Origin: Anaerotignum sp.
Lineage (GTDB): Bacteria; Bacillota; Clostridia; Lachnospirales; Anaerotignaceae
Reading direction: 5' to 3'
Assembly: GCA_017560955.1 (NCBI GenBank)
Contig: JAFZDV010000238.1
Span: forward strand, 1 to 5,053
DNA length: 5,053 nt
Part shown: piece after piece, positions 1-5,053 of the stretch
Position numbering within the stretch: the stretch's first letter is position 1
How the letters are laid out: each line of letters opens with the position of its first letter
Notes under the pieces: model-generated
What the model was told of the DNA's origin: nothing
Database searches by the model: none
What the model saw: the letters and a program-made list of their open reading frames with translations, nothing else
Translations under genes and position numbers: made by a program

Positions 1-125
1 GCAAGGCGAAGTCGGATTTTGCCCATTGTCGTCCCTGTGTCTGCAATGGTACCGTATGTGAGTTTTCGGAAACAGAGATATTTAAAGGAGAAGAGGAACA
101 AGATGATTCCTGTAGAGAAGAATAA
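1..125 (+). CDS. Possible C-terminal end of an upstream Cys-rich protein (partial)
   Basis: Reading from base 3, an open frame enters from the left edge and stops at TAA 123-125. It gives about 40 residues with a cysteine cluster (HCRPCVCNGTVCEF) followed by a very acidic tail ending in CREE. Four closely spaced cysteines suggest a metal-binding end, but I do not recognise the family. If real, it overlaps the start of the methyltransferase gene by 23 bases, which would fit translational coupling and would explain why no promoter is visible before that gene. The competing explanation is that the upstream gene ends in the neighbouring frame at TGA 59-61, or that this stretch is non-coding. The third frame is also open here, so openness alone proves little. 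Confidence is low because only a short fragment is visible. Confidence 0.3.
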   Translation, partial: KAKSDFAHCRPCVCNGTVCEFSETEIFKGEEEQDDSCREE

Positions 126-1467
126 AATTTATGAAATGCAGATCGATGCACTGGGCAGCAACGGCGAAGGTATTGGCCGTATCGATGGCTATACTGTTTT
201 CGTGGAAGGTGCACTGCCCGGTGAAAAGATCCGCGTTCTGATCGTAAAAGTAAAGAAAAATTATGGCTATGGCAAACTGATGGAAATTCTGGAGGTTTCT
301 CCTGAACGCAGAGAGCCTATGTGCCCTGTTGCGAAGCAGTGCGGCGGCTGTCAGCTGCAGCATCTGTCCTATGAAGCGGAACTGGCTTATAAAACAAGAG
401 AAGTAAAAGATGTGATGGAACGTATCGGCGGCATCAAGGATGTGGAAGTGAAGCCTGCGCTGGGGATGGAAGATCCCTGGAGATATCGTAACAAAGCCCA
501 GTTCCCTGTGGGCAGAGGCAAAGATGGCTGTGCCATCGGTTTCTATGCGAAAAGAAGCCATCGTATCGTAGATACAGATAAATGTTTTCTGCAGAATGAA
601 TGCAATGATACGATCATTGGCATTGTGCGTGAATTTTTAAATGAATTCAATATTCCTCTGTATGATGAGGAAAAACATAAAGGTCTGGTGCGCCATATTC
701 TGACAAGAATCGGCAGAAACAGCGGCGAGATCATGGTTTGTATCGTTGTTAACGGCAAAAAACTGCCCAACAGCGAAATTCTGGTGGAAAGACTGCAGGC
801 AGTAGAAGGCGTTGTTTCCATCGTTCTGAATGTGAATAAAGAAAAGACCAATGTGATCCTTGGTCAGAAAATTATTACCCTTTGGGGTAAAGATACCATC
901 ACAGACTCCATCGACGGCATTGAATTTGAAATTTCCCCTCTGTCCTTCTATCAGGTAAATCCTGTGCAGACAGAAGTGCTGTATGGCAAAGCGGTGGAAC
1001 TGGCAGGTCTGAAAGGGGACGAAACTGTTCTCGACCTGTACTGCGGTATCGGTACGATCTCCCTGTTCTTTGCAAGAAAAGCGAAGAAGGTATTTGGTGT
1101 GGAAATCGTCCCTGAGGCTATTGCTGATGCGAAGAAAAATGCGGCAAGAAATGGTATCACCAATGCGGAATTTGCCGTAGGCGCAGCGGAAGAAGTCATC
1201 CCCAGACTGTATGAAGAAGAGGGTATCACAGCGGATATCGTAGTGGTAGACCCTCCCAGAAAAGGCTGTGATGAAAGACTGCTGGAAACTATCCTGCAGA
1301 TCAGCCCCGAAAAAATCGTATATGTTTCCTGTAACCCTGCTACATGGGCAAGGGATCTGGTTGTACTGAAGGAAGGCGGCTATGAACTGAAAGAAGTTCA
1401 GCCTGTGGATCAGTTCAGCCATAGCGTGCACGTGGAAGTTGTTTCCATGCTGCAGAAAAAACAGTAA
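103..1467 (+). CDS. rlmD: 23S rRNA (uracil-C5)-methyltransferase, RlmD/RlmCD (RumA/TrmA) family
   Basis: This cytoplasmic enzyme uses S-adenosylmethionine to make 5-methyluridine in 23S rRNA. The E. coli homologue modifies U1939; the Bacillus enzyme RlmCD modifies both U747 and U1939, so in a Gram-positive host the dual role is possible. The 454-residue protein is of normal family length. Residues about 1-60 form a TRAM RNA-binding domain. An iron-sulfur site follows, with C74, C80 and C83 (C-x5-C-G-G-C) and probably C161 as fourth ligand. FYQVN (282-286) is the conserved substrate-side motif. The SAM-binding motif is DLYCGIGT (311-318). Catalytic elements are DPPRKG (383-388), the nucleophile C410 in SCNPAT, and the probable general base E445 near the C-terminus. 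All key residues are present. The ATG at 103 is chosen because AAAGGAG (84-90) and GAGG (93-96) lie just upstream and the TRAM domain starts there; the in-frame TTG at 19 would add 28 residues unlike the family. No promoter is seen in 1-102, so it is probably transcribed from further left. Confidence 0.95.
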   Translation: MIPVEKNKIYEMQIDALGSNGEGIGRIDGYTVFVEGALPGEKIRVLIVKVKKNYGYGKLMEILEVSPERREPMCPVAKQCGGCQLQHLSYEAELAYKTREVKDVMERIGGIKDVEVKPALGMEDPWRYRNKAQFPVGRGKDGCAIGFYAKRSHRIVDTDKCFLQNECNDTIIGIVREFLNEFNIPLYDEEKHKGLVRHILTRIGRNSGEIMVCIVVNGKKLPNSEILVERLQAVEGVVSIVLNVNKEKTNVILGQKIITLWGKDTITDSIDGIEFEISPLSFYQVNPVQTEVLYGKAVELAGLKGDETVLDLYCGIGTISLFFARKAKKVFGVEIVPEAIADAKKNAARNGITNAEFAVGAAEEVIPRLYEEEGITADIVVVDPPRKGCDERLLETILQISPEKIVYVSCNPATWARDLVVLKEGGYELKEVQPVDQFSHSVHVEVVSMLQKKQ

Positions 1468-1490
1468 CGATATATTTAAACTTATCATAA

Positions 1491-1520
1491 AAACCCCCGA
1501 AGGATTTCCTTCGGGGGTTT
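1491..1520. terminator. Bidirectional rho-independent terminator between convergent genes
   Basis: Bases 1491-1504 (AAACCCCCGAAGGA) and 1507-1520 are perfect reverse complements, giving 13-14 base pairs with a tiny loop around 1504-1507. On the plus strand the stem is followed by GGTTTTTGTT, a T-rich tail suited to ending rlmD, whose stop codon is 23 bases upstream. On the minus strand the GC stem runs into a TTTTT tract and then ATG, so it can also end the aminotransferase operon, whose stop lies 25 bases away on the other side. Confidence 0.92.
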
Positions 1521-1545
1521 GGTTTTTGTTATTAAAAATCAGTGG

Positions 1546-2709
1546 TTACTGAAAAATAGACATCTTTGCAATGCGATCAAAGGCTTCTTTCAGAACTTCT
1601 TTATTTACGGTGCAGGCGATACGCAGGTATCCTTCACCGCAATTGCCAAAAGCATTACCCGGCAGGACTACAACATGAGCTTCCTGCAGGATGCGATCTG
1701 TTACTTCCTGAGAGGTCAGGCCTGTGTCTTTGATATTAACGAACAGGTAGAATGTGCCTCTGGGAGGGGAGATCACATGCATATTGGGAATCGCGTTGAT
1801 TCTTTCTGCTGCGTAGAATACTCTGCTGCGGTATTCTTCGATCATCTTAGGCTGAATGGTTTTACGGTTTCTCAGAGCATGGATGGCAGCGCGCTGAGAA
1901 ATGGAAGGGGCACTGTATACCAGATTCTCATTGATGTTCTGAATCGTTCTGATGATAAAATCAGGGGCGATGATGTTGCCGATTCTCCAGCCGGTCATCG
2001 TGAAGTTTTTGGAGAAAGAATTTAATGTGATGGTTCTTTCTCTCATATTGGGCAGGCTGGCAATGGGTACAAAGGGATTCTGATAGCTGAAAGCGGTGTA
2101 AATATCATCTGCGATTACCACCAGATCGTGTTTCTGTGCCATCTCAGCCAGTTTTTGCATGGTTTCCAGTGTCAGGCAGTTGCCTGTGGGGTTGCAGGGA
2201 GTGTTGATGATAATGGCCTTGGTACGTTCATTGATCATGCTTTCCAATCTCTGCATATCGATCTGGAAATCTTCTTCTTCGTATGTAGGCAGTTCCACAG
2301 GGATGCCGCCAGCCATTTCTACCTGCTGCAGATAGAAGGTGAAATAGGGAGCAGGGATGATGACTTCATCCGCTGGATCCAAAATGGCCTCCAGAGCCAG
2401 AAACATACCGATGCAGGCGGAAGTGGAGATAAATACTTCTTTGGCAGGGACTTCCATGCCGTATTCTTCCTGATAAAATTTACAGATTTCCTCAATGAGT
2501 TCGGGATCACCCTGAGGTTCAGTATATTTGGTATGTCCCATTTTAGCATCGGCAAAAGCCTGCTCGATGATCAGTTCATCAGTAGTAAGATCGGGGTCAC
2601 CCAGACTTAAATTGATACAGTCATCAAAGGAACGGGCCATTTCGCCGGATGCACCCAGTGCAGTTCCGTTATCTTTCCAGTATTTTTTTGAAAGGTACTT
2701 ATGCTTCAT
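1546..2709 (-). CDS. Class I/II PLP-dependent aminotransferase (aspartate aminotransferase-like)
   Basis: A cytoplasmic fold-type I aminotransferase that would move an amino group between an amino acid and a 2-oxo acid; the substrate cannot be read from sequence. The 387-residue protein has the normal family length. Motifs in order: the KYTEPQGDPEL segment (61-71), the CNPTG cofactor motif with N173, DDIY with D201 and Y204 contacting the PLP ring (the usual second residue is E, here D202), the Schiff-base lysine K234 in SFSKNFTMTGWRIG with R242 for the PLP phosphate, and R363 in YLRIA for the substrate carboxylate. All catalytic residues are intact. The ATG at 2709 is preferred over the in-frame TTG at 2739, since it has an AAGGAAAGGA stretch upstream and the protein then begins like family members. 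It lies 20 bases behind the cyclodeaminase-family gene in the same direction and is surely co-transcribed with it. The N-acetyl-diaminopimelate aminotransferase PatA belongs to the same broad subfamily, so other substrates than aspartate are likely. Confidence 0.93.
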   Translation of the reverse strand: MKHKYLSKKYWKDNGTALGASGEMARSFDDCINLSLGDPDLTTDELIIEQAFADAKMGHTKYTEPQGDPELIEEICKFYQEEYGMEVPAKEVFISTSACIGMFLALEAILDPADEVIIPAPYFTFYLQQVEMAGGIPVELPTYEEEDFQIDMQRLESMINERTKAIIINTPCNPTGNCLTLETMQKLAEMAQKHDLVVIADDIYTAFSYQNPFVPIASLPNMRERTITLNSFSKNFTMTGWRIGNIIAPDFIIRTIQNINENLVYSAPSISQRAAIHALRNRKTIQPKMIEEYRSRVFYAAERINAIPNMHVISPPRGTFYLFVNIKDTGLTSQEVTDRILQEAHVVVLPGNAFGNCGEGYLRIACTVNKEVLKEAFDRIAKMSIFQ

Positions 2710-2732
2710 GGAAGGAATCAGTCCTTTCCTTA
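2710..2732 (-). promoter_or_regulatory. Coupled ribosome binding site with small hairpin
   Basis: On the minus strand the stop codon TAA of the upstream gene (2732-2730) runs directly into GGAAAGGA. The last SD-like core, AAAGGA (2727-2722), is 12 bases from the ATG at 2709, longer than ideal. AAGGAA (2731-2726) can pair with TTCCTT (2717-2712) around an eight-base loop, which would partly hide the site and shorten the effective spacing. A ribosome finishing the upstream gene would open this fold, so translational coupling is likely. The pairing is seen; the regulatory effect is inferred. Confidence 0.5.
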
Positions 2733-3749
2733 GATCCAAAGGGGATTATCCCACTGTACCAGTTTTGTGCCCAGACCCATTTCCAGTGCATTGTGATACA
2801 GTTTGTCTGCGATTGTCAGGTCAAGGCAGCCCATACCGTAGCTGCCGCAGAATACGAATTCATCATCGTTTTCACGGCCTTTTGCAGTACCTGTAGCCAG
2901 ATCGTGTACATGCATGATCTGATCTCTGGAGATCATACCGTCATCATGCATGATCTGGAATACATGACCGGGCAGGTGGATCATCTGATCCCAGCTGTCC
3001 AGGAAAATATGGTCTGCGGAGCAGATAACATCTTTTTCGTAGGAATGTGCTTCCATCTGAATGATAGTTGCATTCTTTTTCAGCCAGTCTTTAGGGATAA
3101 ATTCTTTTCTGGAAGTTGTTTCTGTTACTACCAGATCAGCACCATCGCATGCAGCTTTCGCATCGGAGTAGGGAACAACATGATATTTGCCTTCGAATTC
3201 TTTTGCCATTGCTTCTGCTTTTGCCAGATCCAGATCTACAATACGGATTTCTTCCAGAGAGGGAACAGCTTCCATCATAGCCATGATCATTGTTCTGCCG
3301 ATAACACCGGCACCGATCAGAGCGGCTACTTTGGAATCTTTTCTTGCTGTATATTTTGCACAGACACCTGCTGTGGCGGAAGTTCTCATAGCAGTAATGA
3401 TGGTACCGTCCATGATTGCTTTGGGGTACATTGTTTTAGGGTCGCTCAGCAAAACCATATCCAGACCATAGGGCATATCAGGCTGAGTGGAATTATATAC
3501 AGACTCAGCAGCCCATTTAAAGCCAATGACAGGGTTTTCACCGCCAATATAAGCGGGCATGGACATGCCGTAAGATTCCCAGTTTTCGTTGTCGGGGATA
3601 CCTAAAAAGATTTTATTGGGCTGAATGATTTTGCCTTCGCCCAGCAGTTTGAATGTATATTCTGCTACTTCGATGGCCTGTTTCATATCCAGCAGGCCTG
3701 CAGCGATAACTTCTTCCTGTTTCAGAAACAGAATTTCGGATTTCTTCAT
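2730..3749 (-). CDS. Ornithine cyclodeaminase / mu-crystallin family NAD(P)-dependent enzyme
   Basis: This family covers ornithine and lysine cyclodeaminases, ketimine/imine reductases (mu-crystallin), archaeal alanine dehydrogenase and the amino-acid dehydrogenase SbnB; the reaction here is unresolved. The 339-residue protein is of family length. Family landmarks are GFKWA with K78, the RTSATAG segment (122-128) with carboxylate-binding R122, the Rossmann motif GAGVIGR (146-152) with the acidic end of the second strand at VDLD (171-174), LATGTAKGRE (284-293), and the C-terminal GMGCLDLTIADKLY region (305-318). The segment that in true ornithine cyclodeaminases holds a Gly-Gly-Asp catalytic loop reads IIQMEAHSYEKDV (229-241), with no such loop. 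I therefore infer a non-canonical member, possibly a dehydrogenase or imine reductase. The ATG at 3749 is chosen for GGAGG eight bases upstream; a longer in-frame start at 3803 has no such site and lies almost at the predicted transcription start. It is the first gene of a two-gene operon with an aminotransferase. Confidence 0.92.
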   Translation of the reverse strand: MKKSEILFLKQEEVIAAGLLDMKQAIEVAEYTFKLLGEGKIIQPNKIFLGIPDNENWESYGMSMPAYIGGENPVIGFKWAAESVYNSTQPDMPYGLDMVLLSDPKTMYPKAIMDGTIITAMRTSATAGVCAKYTARKDSKVAALIGAGVIGRTMIMAMMEAVPSLEEIRIVDLDLAKAEAMAKEFEGKYHVVPYSDAKAACDGADLVVTETTSRKEFIPKDWLKKNATIIQMEAHSYEKDVICSADHIFLDSWDQMIHLPGHVFQIMHDDGMISRDQIMHVHDLATGTAKGRENDDEFVFCGSYGMGCLDLTIADKLYHNALEMGLGTKLVQWDNPLWI

Positions 3750-3756
3750 GAAAACA

Positions 3757-3761
3757 ACCTC
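3757..3761 (-). promoter_or_regulatory. Ribosome binding site of the cyclodeaminase-family gene
   Basis: The minus strand reads GGAGG, complementary to the 16S rRNA tail, with eight bases to the ATG at 3749. This site decides the start: the upstream in-frame alternative at 3803 lacks any such element. Confidence 0.85.
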
Positions 3762-3766
3762 CACTT

Positions 3767-3780
3767 GGTGAATTTGCACC
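3767..3780. repeat. Short inverted repeat GGTG-N6-CACC in the leader
   Basis: GGTG (3767-3770) and CACC (3777-3780) are complementary around six bases. The element lies in the 5' leader of the minus-strand operon, just ahead of its ribosome binding site. Four base pairs is weak as an RNA hairpin; it could instead be part of a protein-binding site. It could also be chance. Confidence 0.3.
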
Positions 3781-3812
3781 TTGTTTGCATATTTATAAGT
3801 CAATATGAATTA

Positions 3813-3841
3813 ATTATACACCTGTAATTAAAGGTTGTAAA
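3813..3841 (-). promoter_or_regulatory. Sigma-A promoter for the cyclodeaminase-aminotransferase operon
   Basis: On the minus strand a -35 box TTTACA (3841-3836, five of six consensus bases) and a perfect -10 box TATAAT (3818-3813) are separated by exactly 17 bases. The expected transcription start is near 3806, giving a leader of about 57 bases before the ATG at 3749. This would drive both minus-strand genes down to the terminator at 1491-1520. Confidence 0.8.
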
Positions 3842-3937
3842 TATTTATTTTAAGAGTTTTCATTGTATCCTGTATCATTCTATTGTATAAAATAAGTAGG
3901 TAGTGAAAGAATAAAAAGGTTATCTGAAAATTTGAAC

Positions 3938-3947
3938 GATAATTATC
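3938..3947. promoter_or_regulatory. Perfect 10-base palindrome abutting the rightward -35 box
   Basis: GATAATTATC is its own reverse complement and ends one base before the -35 box at 3948. Its position is right for a repressor or activator site controlling the RelA/SpoT-domain gene. It resembles part of the GATAAT/ATTATC units of Fur boxes but is too short and lacks the 7-1-7 layout, so no regulator can be assigned. In AT-rich DNA it may be chance. Confidence 0.3.
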
Positions 3948-3976
3948 TTGATTTAAGAAAAAAAGTGGGTTATAAT
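3948..3976 (+). promoter_or_regulatory. Sigma-A promoter for the RelA/SpoT-domain gene
   Basis: A -35 box TTGATT (3948-3953, four of six consensus bases) and a perfect -10 box TATAAT (3971-3976) are 17 bases apart. The predicted start is near 3983, leaving a leader of about 70 AT-rich bases before the ATG at 4054. It probably also serves the secreted-protein gene beginning at 4883, since no promoter or terminator is evident between them. Confidence 0.8.
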
Positions 3977-4053
3977 AAGCCGTTTGCAATTTTGGAACTA
4001 TTATTTTTGTATAGAAGTTTTTAAATCAGATAAAAATAAATTGAGGTGACAAT

Positions 4054-4821
4054 ATGAATAAGGCTGAATTTTTGTCAACATATAATTTAACAGAAACGGA
4101 CCTGCAGGAAGCGGAAATCACATGGGAAGAATTAGAAAACATTGCGGAAGAATATCAGAAAATCGAAAAACTGATGCATGATCTGGGTAAGGATTTTATC
4201 GATGAATATCTGTATGAAATTGAACAGGCTGGTATTCATTCTTATCGATATAGAACAAAAGAACCGGGTCATCTGCTGGAAAAAATCATTCGTAAAAGAA
4301 AAGAGAGTATGGAAAAATACGGCCATCTGGATCATACAAATTATTATAAATATGTGACAGACCTGATCGGTATCCGTGTATTTTTCCTGTATCGTGAAGA
4401 CTGGGTACATTTTCATCGTTACCTGACTGAAAAATTTGAAAATGATCCCAAAAACTATATTGTGGATCGTCTGAATGACTTTGATGAAAATCCTGACCAT
4501 TATTATATTGCGGAAAAGCCCAAAGTATATAAAAGAGGCGGCGATACAAAGATTTATGATGGGGAAGAAATCGATATCATCACAGATGGTATCTATCGTT
4601 CCCTGCATTATATCGTGAAATATAAAGGCTACTATGTAGAAATTCAGGGAAGAACGCTGTTTGAAGAAGGCTGGAGTGAAATCGACCACGACATCGTATA
4701 TCCTTACTACAAAGACGATGAAATGCTGCAGGATTATTCCAAACTGCTGAATCGTCTGTCTGGTCTGGCAGATGAAATGAGTTCTTATTTCAGAAAAATC
4801 AGAGAGTTCAGAGAAGAATAA
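4054..4821 (+). CDS. RelA/SpoT-domain GTP pyrophosphokinase (small alarmone synthetase-like)
   Basis: This predicted cytoplasmic enzyme would transfer pyrophosphate from ATP to GDP or GTP to make (p)ppGpp, the stringent-response signal. The 255-residue protein has one synthetase domain, with no HD hydrolase, TGS or ACT domain, as in small alarmone synthetases. Visible motifs are RTKEP (67-71) with R67 and K69, DLIGIR (103-108), YRSLHY (181-186), EIQGRT (196-201) and GWSEIDHD (206-213). Residues 1-60 are highly charged and probably helical; the C-terminus (LNRLSGLADEM, 232-242) is also a family feature. Odd points are about 20 extra residues between PK (156-157) and YRSLH, a histidine (H73) where many relatives have serine, and loss of the Gly normally before the YRSLH tyrosine. 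The start has GAGGTGA a few bases upstream. It is longer than RelQ-type proteins and may be a distinct subfamily; another nucleotide acceptor cannot be excluded. Confidence 0.88.
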   Translation: MNKAEFLSTYNLTETDLQEAEITWEELENIAEEYQKIEKLMHDLGKDFIDEYLYEIEQAGIHSYRYRTKEPGHLLEKIIRKRKESMEKYGHLDHTNYYKYVTDLIGIRVFFLYREDWVHFHRYLTEKFENDPKNYIVDRLNDFDENPDHYYIAEKPKVYKRGGDTKIYDGEEIDIITDGIYRSLHYIVKYKGYYVEIQGRTLFEEGWSEIDHDIVYPYYKDDEMLQDYSKLLNRLSGLADEMSSYFRKIREFREE

Positions 4822-4882
4822 AAAGGCTGTAATGTAACAGGTAGAAATTGGATAAAAGGTTTATTGTATCGGAGGTGCTGAT

Positions 4883-5053
4883 ATGAAAATGAAAAGAATG
4901 GTTGCAGCATTGTTAGTGGCGGTAATGGTGTTAAGCAGTAATGCTGTTGCTCTGGCAGATGCAAGTACAACAACAGACAAAACAGTTTATAAAAGTCTGG
5001 CGGCAAATACAGAAATTTATGCTGTAACAGACAAAGCGAAAAGTGATTATCCC
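4883..5053 (+). CDS. Secreted protein with N-terminal signal peptide (partial, 3' end outside window)
   Basis: The ATG at 4883 follows GGAGGTG (4871-4877) at good spacing and opens a frame with no stop to the window edge, 57 codons. The product starts with a lysine/arginine-containing end (MKMKR), a hydrophobic core (MVAALLVAVMVLSS) and an AxA-type signal peptidase I site, most likely after VALA (residue 25) or ADA (residue 27). It is thus exported; no lipobox cysteine is seen. The following residues are polar and Thr/Lys-rich, and no domain can be recognised in the visible part. It lies 61 bases after the RelA/SpoT-domain gene with no hairpin between them, so shared transcription is likely though a functional link is unproven. 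Confidence 0.85.
   Translation, partial: MKMKRMVAALLVAVMVLSSNAVALADASTTTDKTVYKSLAANTEIYAVTDKAKSDYP

Larger units (their letters stand above)
3750..4053. other. AT-rich divergent intergenic regulatory region
   Basis: These 304 bases separate two divergently read genes and contain no supported coding sequence. They are clearly more AT-rich than the flanking genes. They hold a near-consensus promoter for each direction, ribosome binding sites at each end, a short palindrome next to the rightward -35 box, and three TTTGCA copies. A weaker rightward promoter-like pair (TTGTAT 3863-3868, TATAAA 3885-3890, 16-base spacer) also lies here, within a stretch with three TGTAT repeats (3864, 3871 and 3884). 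No terminator hairpin or recognisable riboswitch was seen. Confidence 0.85.

Noticed and set aside
19..102. Longer N-terminus for the rRNA methyltransferase from TTG at 19
   Set aside because: The added 28 residues do not fit the TRAM-domain start of the family, there is no ribosome binding site before the TTG, and a good one precedes the ATG at 103.
637..1488. Minus-strand open frame of 283 codons opposite the methyltransferase
   Set aside because: It is antisense to a gene with all catalytic motifs intact, shows no recognisable domain and would start and end inside or across the terminator region.
1519..2025. Plus-strand open frame of 168 codons, and the similar frames at 2128-2610 and 2649-3605
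   Set aside because: They lie antisense to the strongly supported aminotransferase and cyclodeaminase-family genes, have no family motifs, and look like shadows of biased codon use.
2710..2739. TTG at 2739 as start of the aminotransferase
   Set aside because: It would overlap the upstream gene by ten bases and has no ribosome binding site; the ATG at 2709 is better placed after AAGGAAAGGA.
2911..2957. 11-base direct repeat TGCATGATCTG (2911-2921 and 2947-2957)
   Set aside because: It is inside the cyclodeaminase-family coding sequence and encodes the repeated residues QIMH in a region that otherwise follows the family; no sign of a mobile or regulatory element.
3750..3803. Upstream in-frame start at 3803 for the cyclodeaminase-family gene
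   Set aside because: It sits three bases from the predicted transcription start, leaving no room for a ribosome binding site, while GGAGG stands eight bases before the ATG at 3749.
3938..3947. Fur box
   Set aside because: Only ten palindromic bases match; the 7-1-7 or 19-base layout of known Fur sites is absent.
4054..4821. Toxic small alarmone synthetase (toxSAS) toxin-antitoxin pair
   Set aside because: No small antitoxin-like gene lies next to it; the neighbours are a metabolic operon on the other strand and a secreted protein.
5023..5053. KAKSD residues at both window ends, suggesting a repeat
   Set aside because: The match is five residues with different codons, and one copy is in a doubtful frame; most likely chance.

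Overview
The window looks like a chromosomal segment of a Gram-positive anaerobe of the class Clostridia, probably Lachnospirales-like. This is an inference from the strong AGGAGG-type ribosome binding sites, the moderate GC of the genes against very AT-rich spacers, consensus sigma-A promoters, and the sequence style of the RlmD-type methyltransferase and of the RelA/SpoT-domain protein. I cannot name a genus.

Left third (1-1467, plus strand): a complete 23S rRNA m5U methyltransferase (RlmD/RlmCD family) starts at 103. It may be preceded by the tail of a Cys-rich protein that runs off the left edge and overlaps its start. The gene ends at a strong, apparently bidirectional hairpin terminator (1491-1520), which also closes the convergent operon on the other strand.

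Middle (1546-3749, minus strand): a two-gene operon read right to left. First comes an ornithine cyclodeaminase/mu-crystallin family NAD(P)-dependent enzyme. Twenty bases after it lies a class I PLP-dependent aminotransferase whose Shine-Dalgarno region begins inside the upstream stop codon. Together they look like a small amino-acid/imino-acid interconversion module. The substrate cannot be read from the sequence, and the cyclodeaminase-like enzyme lacks the usual catalytic loop of true ornithine cyclodeaminases.

Spacer (3750-4053): an AT-rich divergent regulatory region with one near-consensus promoter on each strand, a 10-base palindrome touching the -35 box of the rightward promoter, and three copies of TTTGCA placed near the two predicted transcription starts.

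Right part (4054-5053, plus strand): a single-domain RelA/SpoT-type nucleotide pyrophosphokinase with no hydrolase domain and an unusual insertion. After 61 bases with no visible terminator comes the start of a secreted protein with a clear signal peptide, cut by the window edge. The window holds ordinary housekeeping and metabolic genes. I see no CRISPR array, insertion sequence, tRNA or rRNA. The most interesting parts are the atypical cyclodeaminase-aminotransferase pair and the divergently arranged alarmone-synthetase-like gene.
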